Source: Ziziphus jujuba
Taxonomy: Eukaryota; Streptophyta; Magnoliopsida; Rosales; Rhamnaceae
Reading direction: 5' to 3'
DNA: 64,000 bases
Assembly (NCBI RefSeq): GCF_031755915.1
Contig: NC_083382.1
Coordinates: 9,636,001 to 9,700,000 of the forward strand
Shown here: positions 62,451-64,000 of the stretch, in pieces
Layout: every line of letters starts with the position of its first letter
How positions within the stretch are numbered: the stretch's first letter is position 1
Notes under the pieces: model-generated
Told to the model about the DNA's origin: nothing
What the model saw: only the letters and a program-made list of their open reading frames with translations
Database searches by the model: none
Position numbers and translations under genes: made by a program

Positions 62451-64000
<1,550 letters not shown>

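Overview
This window is nuclear DNA from a flowering plant, most likely a eudicot. It is AT-rich, with long gene-free stretches full of (TA)n and poly(A/T). The genes have GT-AG introns, and the spacers hold Ty1-copia, LINE, CACTA and MITE-like remnants plus a scrambled plastid DNA insertion. I cannot name the species from the sequence.

The main content is a tandem array of six plus-strand family-1 UDP-glycosyltransferase genes of the UGT85 (UGT85A-like) type, called A to F here: A 940-2987, B 10010-13197, C 22369-24164, D 28856-31273, E 33594-35673, F 47787-49622. Each has two exons, split by a phase-1 intron at the same place: exon 1 ends after the codons for Pro-Leu-Lys plus one G, and exon 2 completes an Asp codon. 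Spliced products are 482, 487, 487, 491, 482 and 502 residues. All keep the acceptor-activating His, its partner Asp and a full 44-residue PSPG sugar-donor box ending in Gln, so all six could encode active UDP-glucose-using enzymes. B and C are recent duplicates: 25 differences in 487 residues by my count, with matching flanks on both sides. No P450, methyltransferase or other partner enzyme is present, so this is a family expansion rather than a mixed biosynthetic gene cluster.

Layout: 1-939 spacer; gene A; 3-10 kb spacer with a tandem array of a short interspersed element (4360-5753) and other repeats; gene B, whose intron holds a solo LTR; 13.2-22.3 kb duplicated 3' flank, a minus-strand F-box/KIB-type pseudogene, a copia gag-protease fragment and a repeat-rich duplicated 5' flank; gene C; spacer; gene D with a duplicated proximal promoter; gene E with repeats in its intron; a decayed full-length copia element (36.4-42.3 kb); spacer with a tandem hairpin element; gene F; spacer with an unassigned pair of coding-like exons and a CACTA terminus; a decayed minus-strand copia element broken by a 2.9-kb TG...CA insertion (54.7-59.5 kb); a LINE remnant (60.1-62.2 kb); a mosaic of plastid gene starts (rpoA, rpl20, psbA; 62.3-63.2 kb); and an LTR-like tail.

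UGT85 enzymes are soluble and cytosolic. They glucosylate small hydroxylated acceptors such as cyanohydrins, iridoid aglycones, terpenols and cytokinins. The acceptors of these six cannot be read from sequence.
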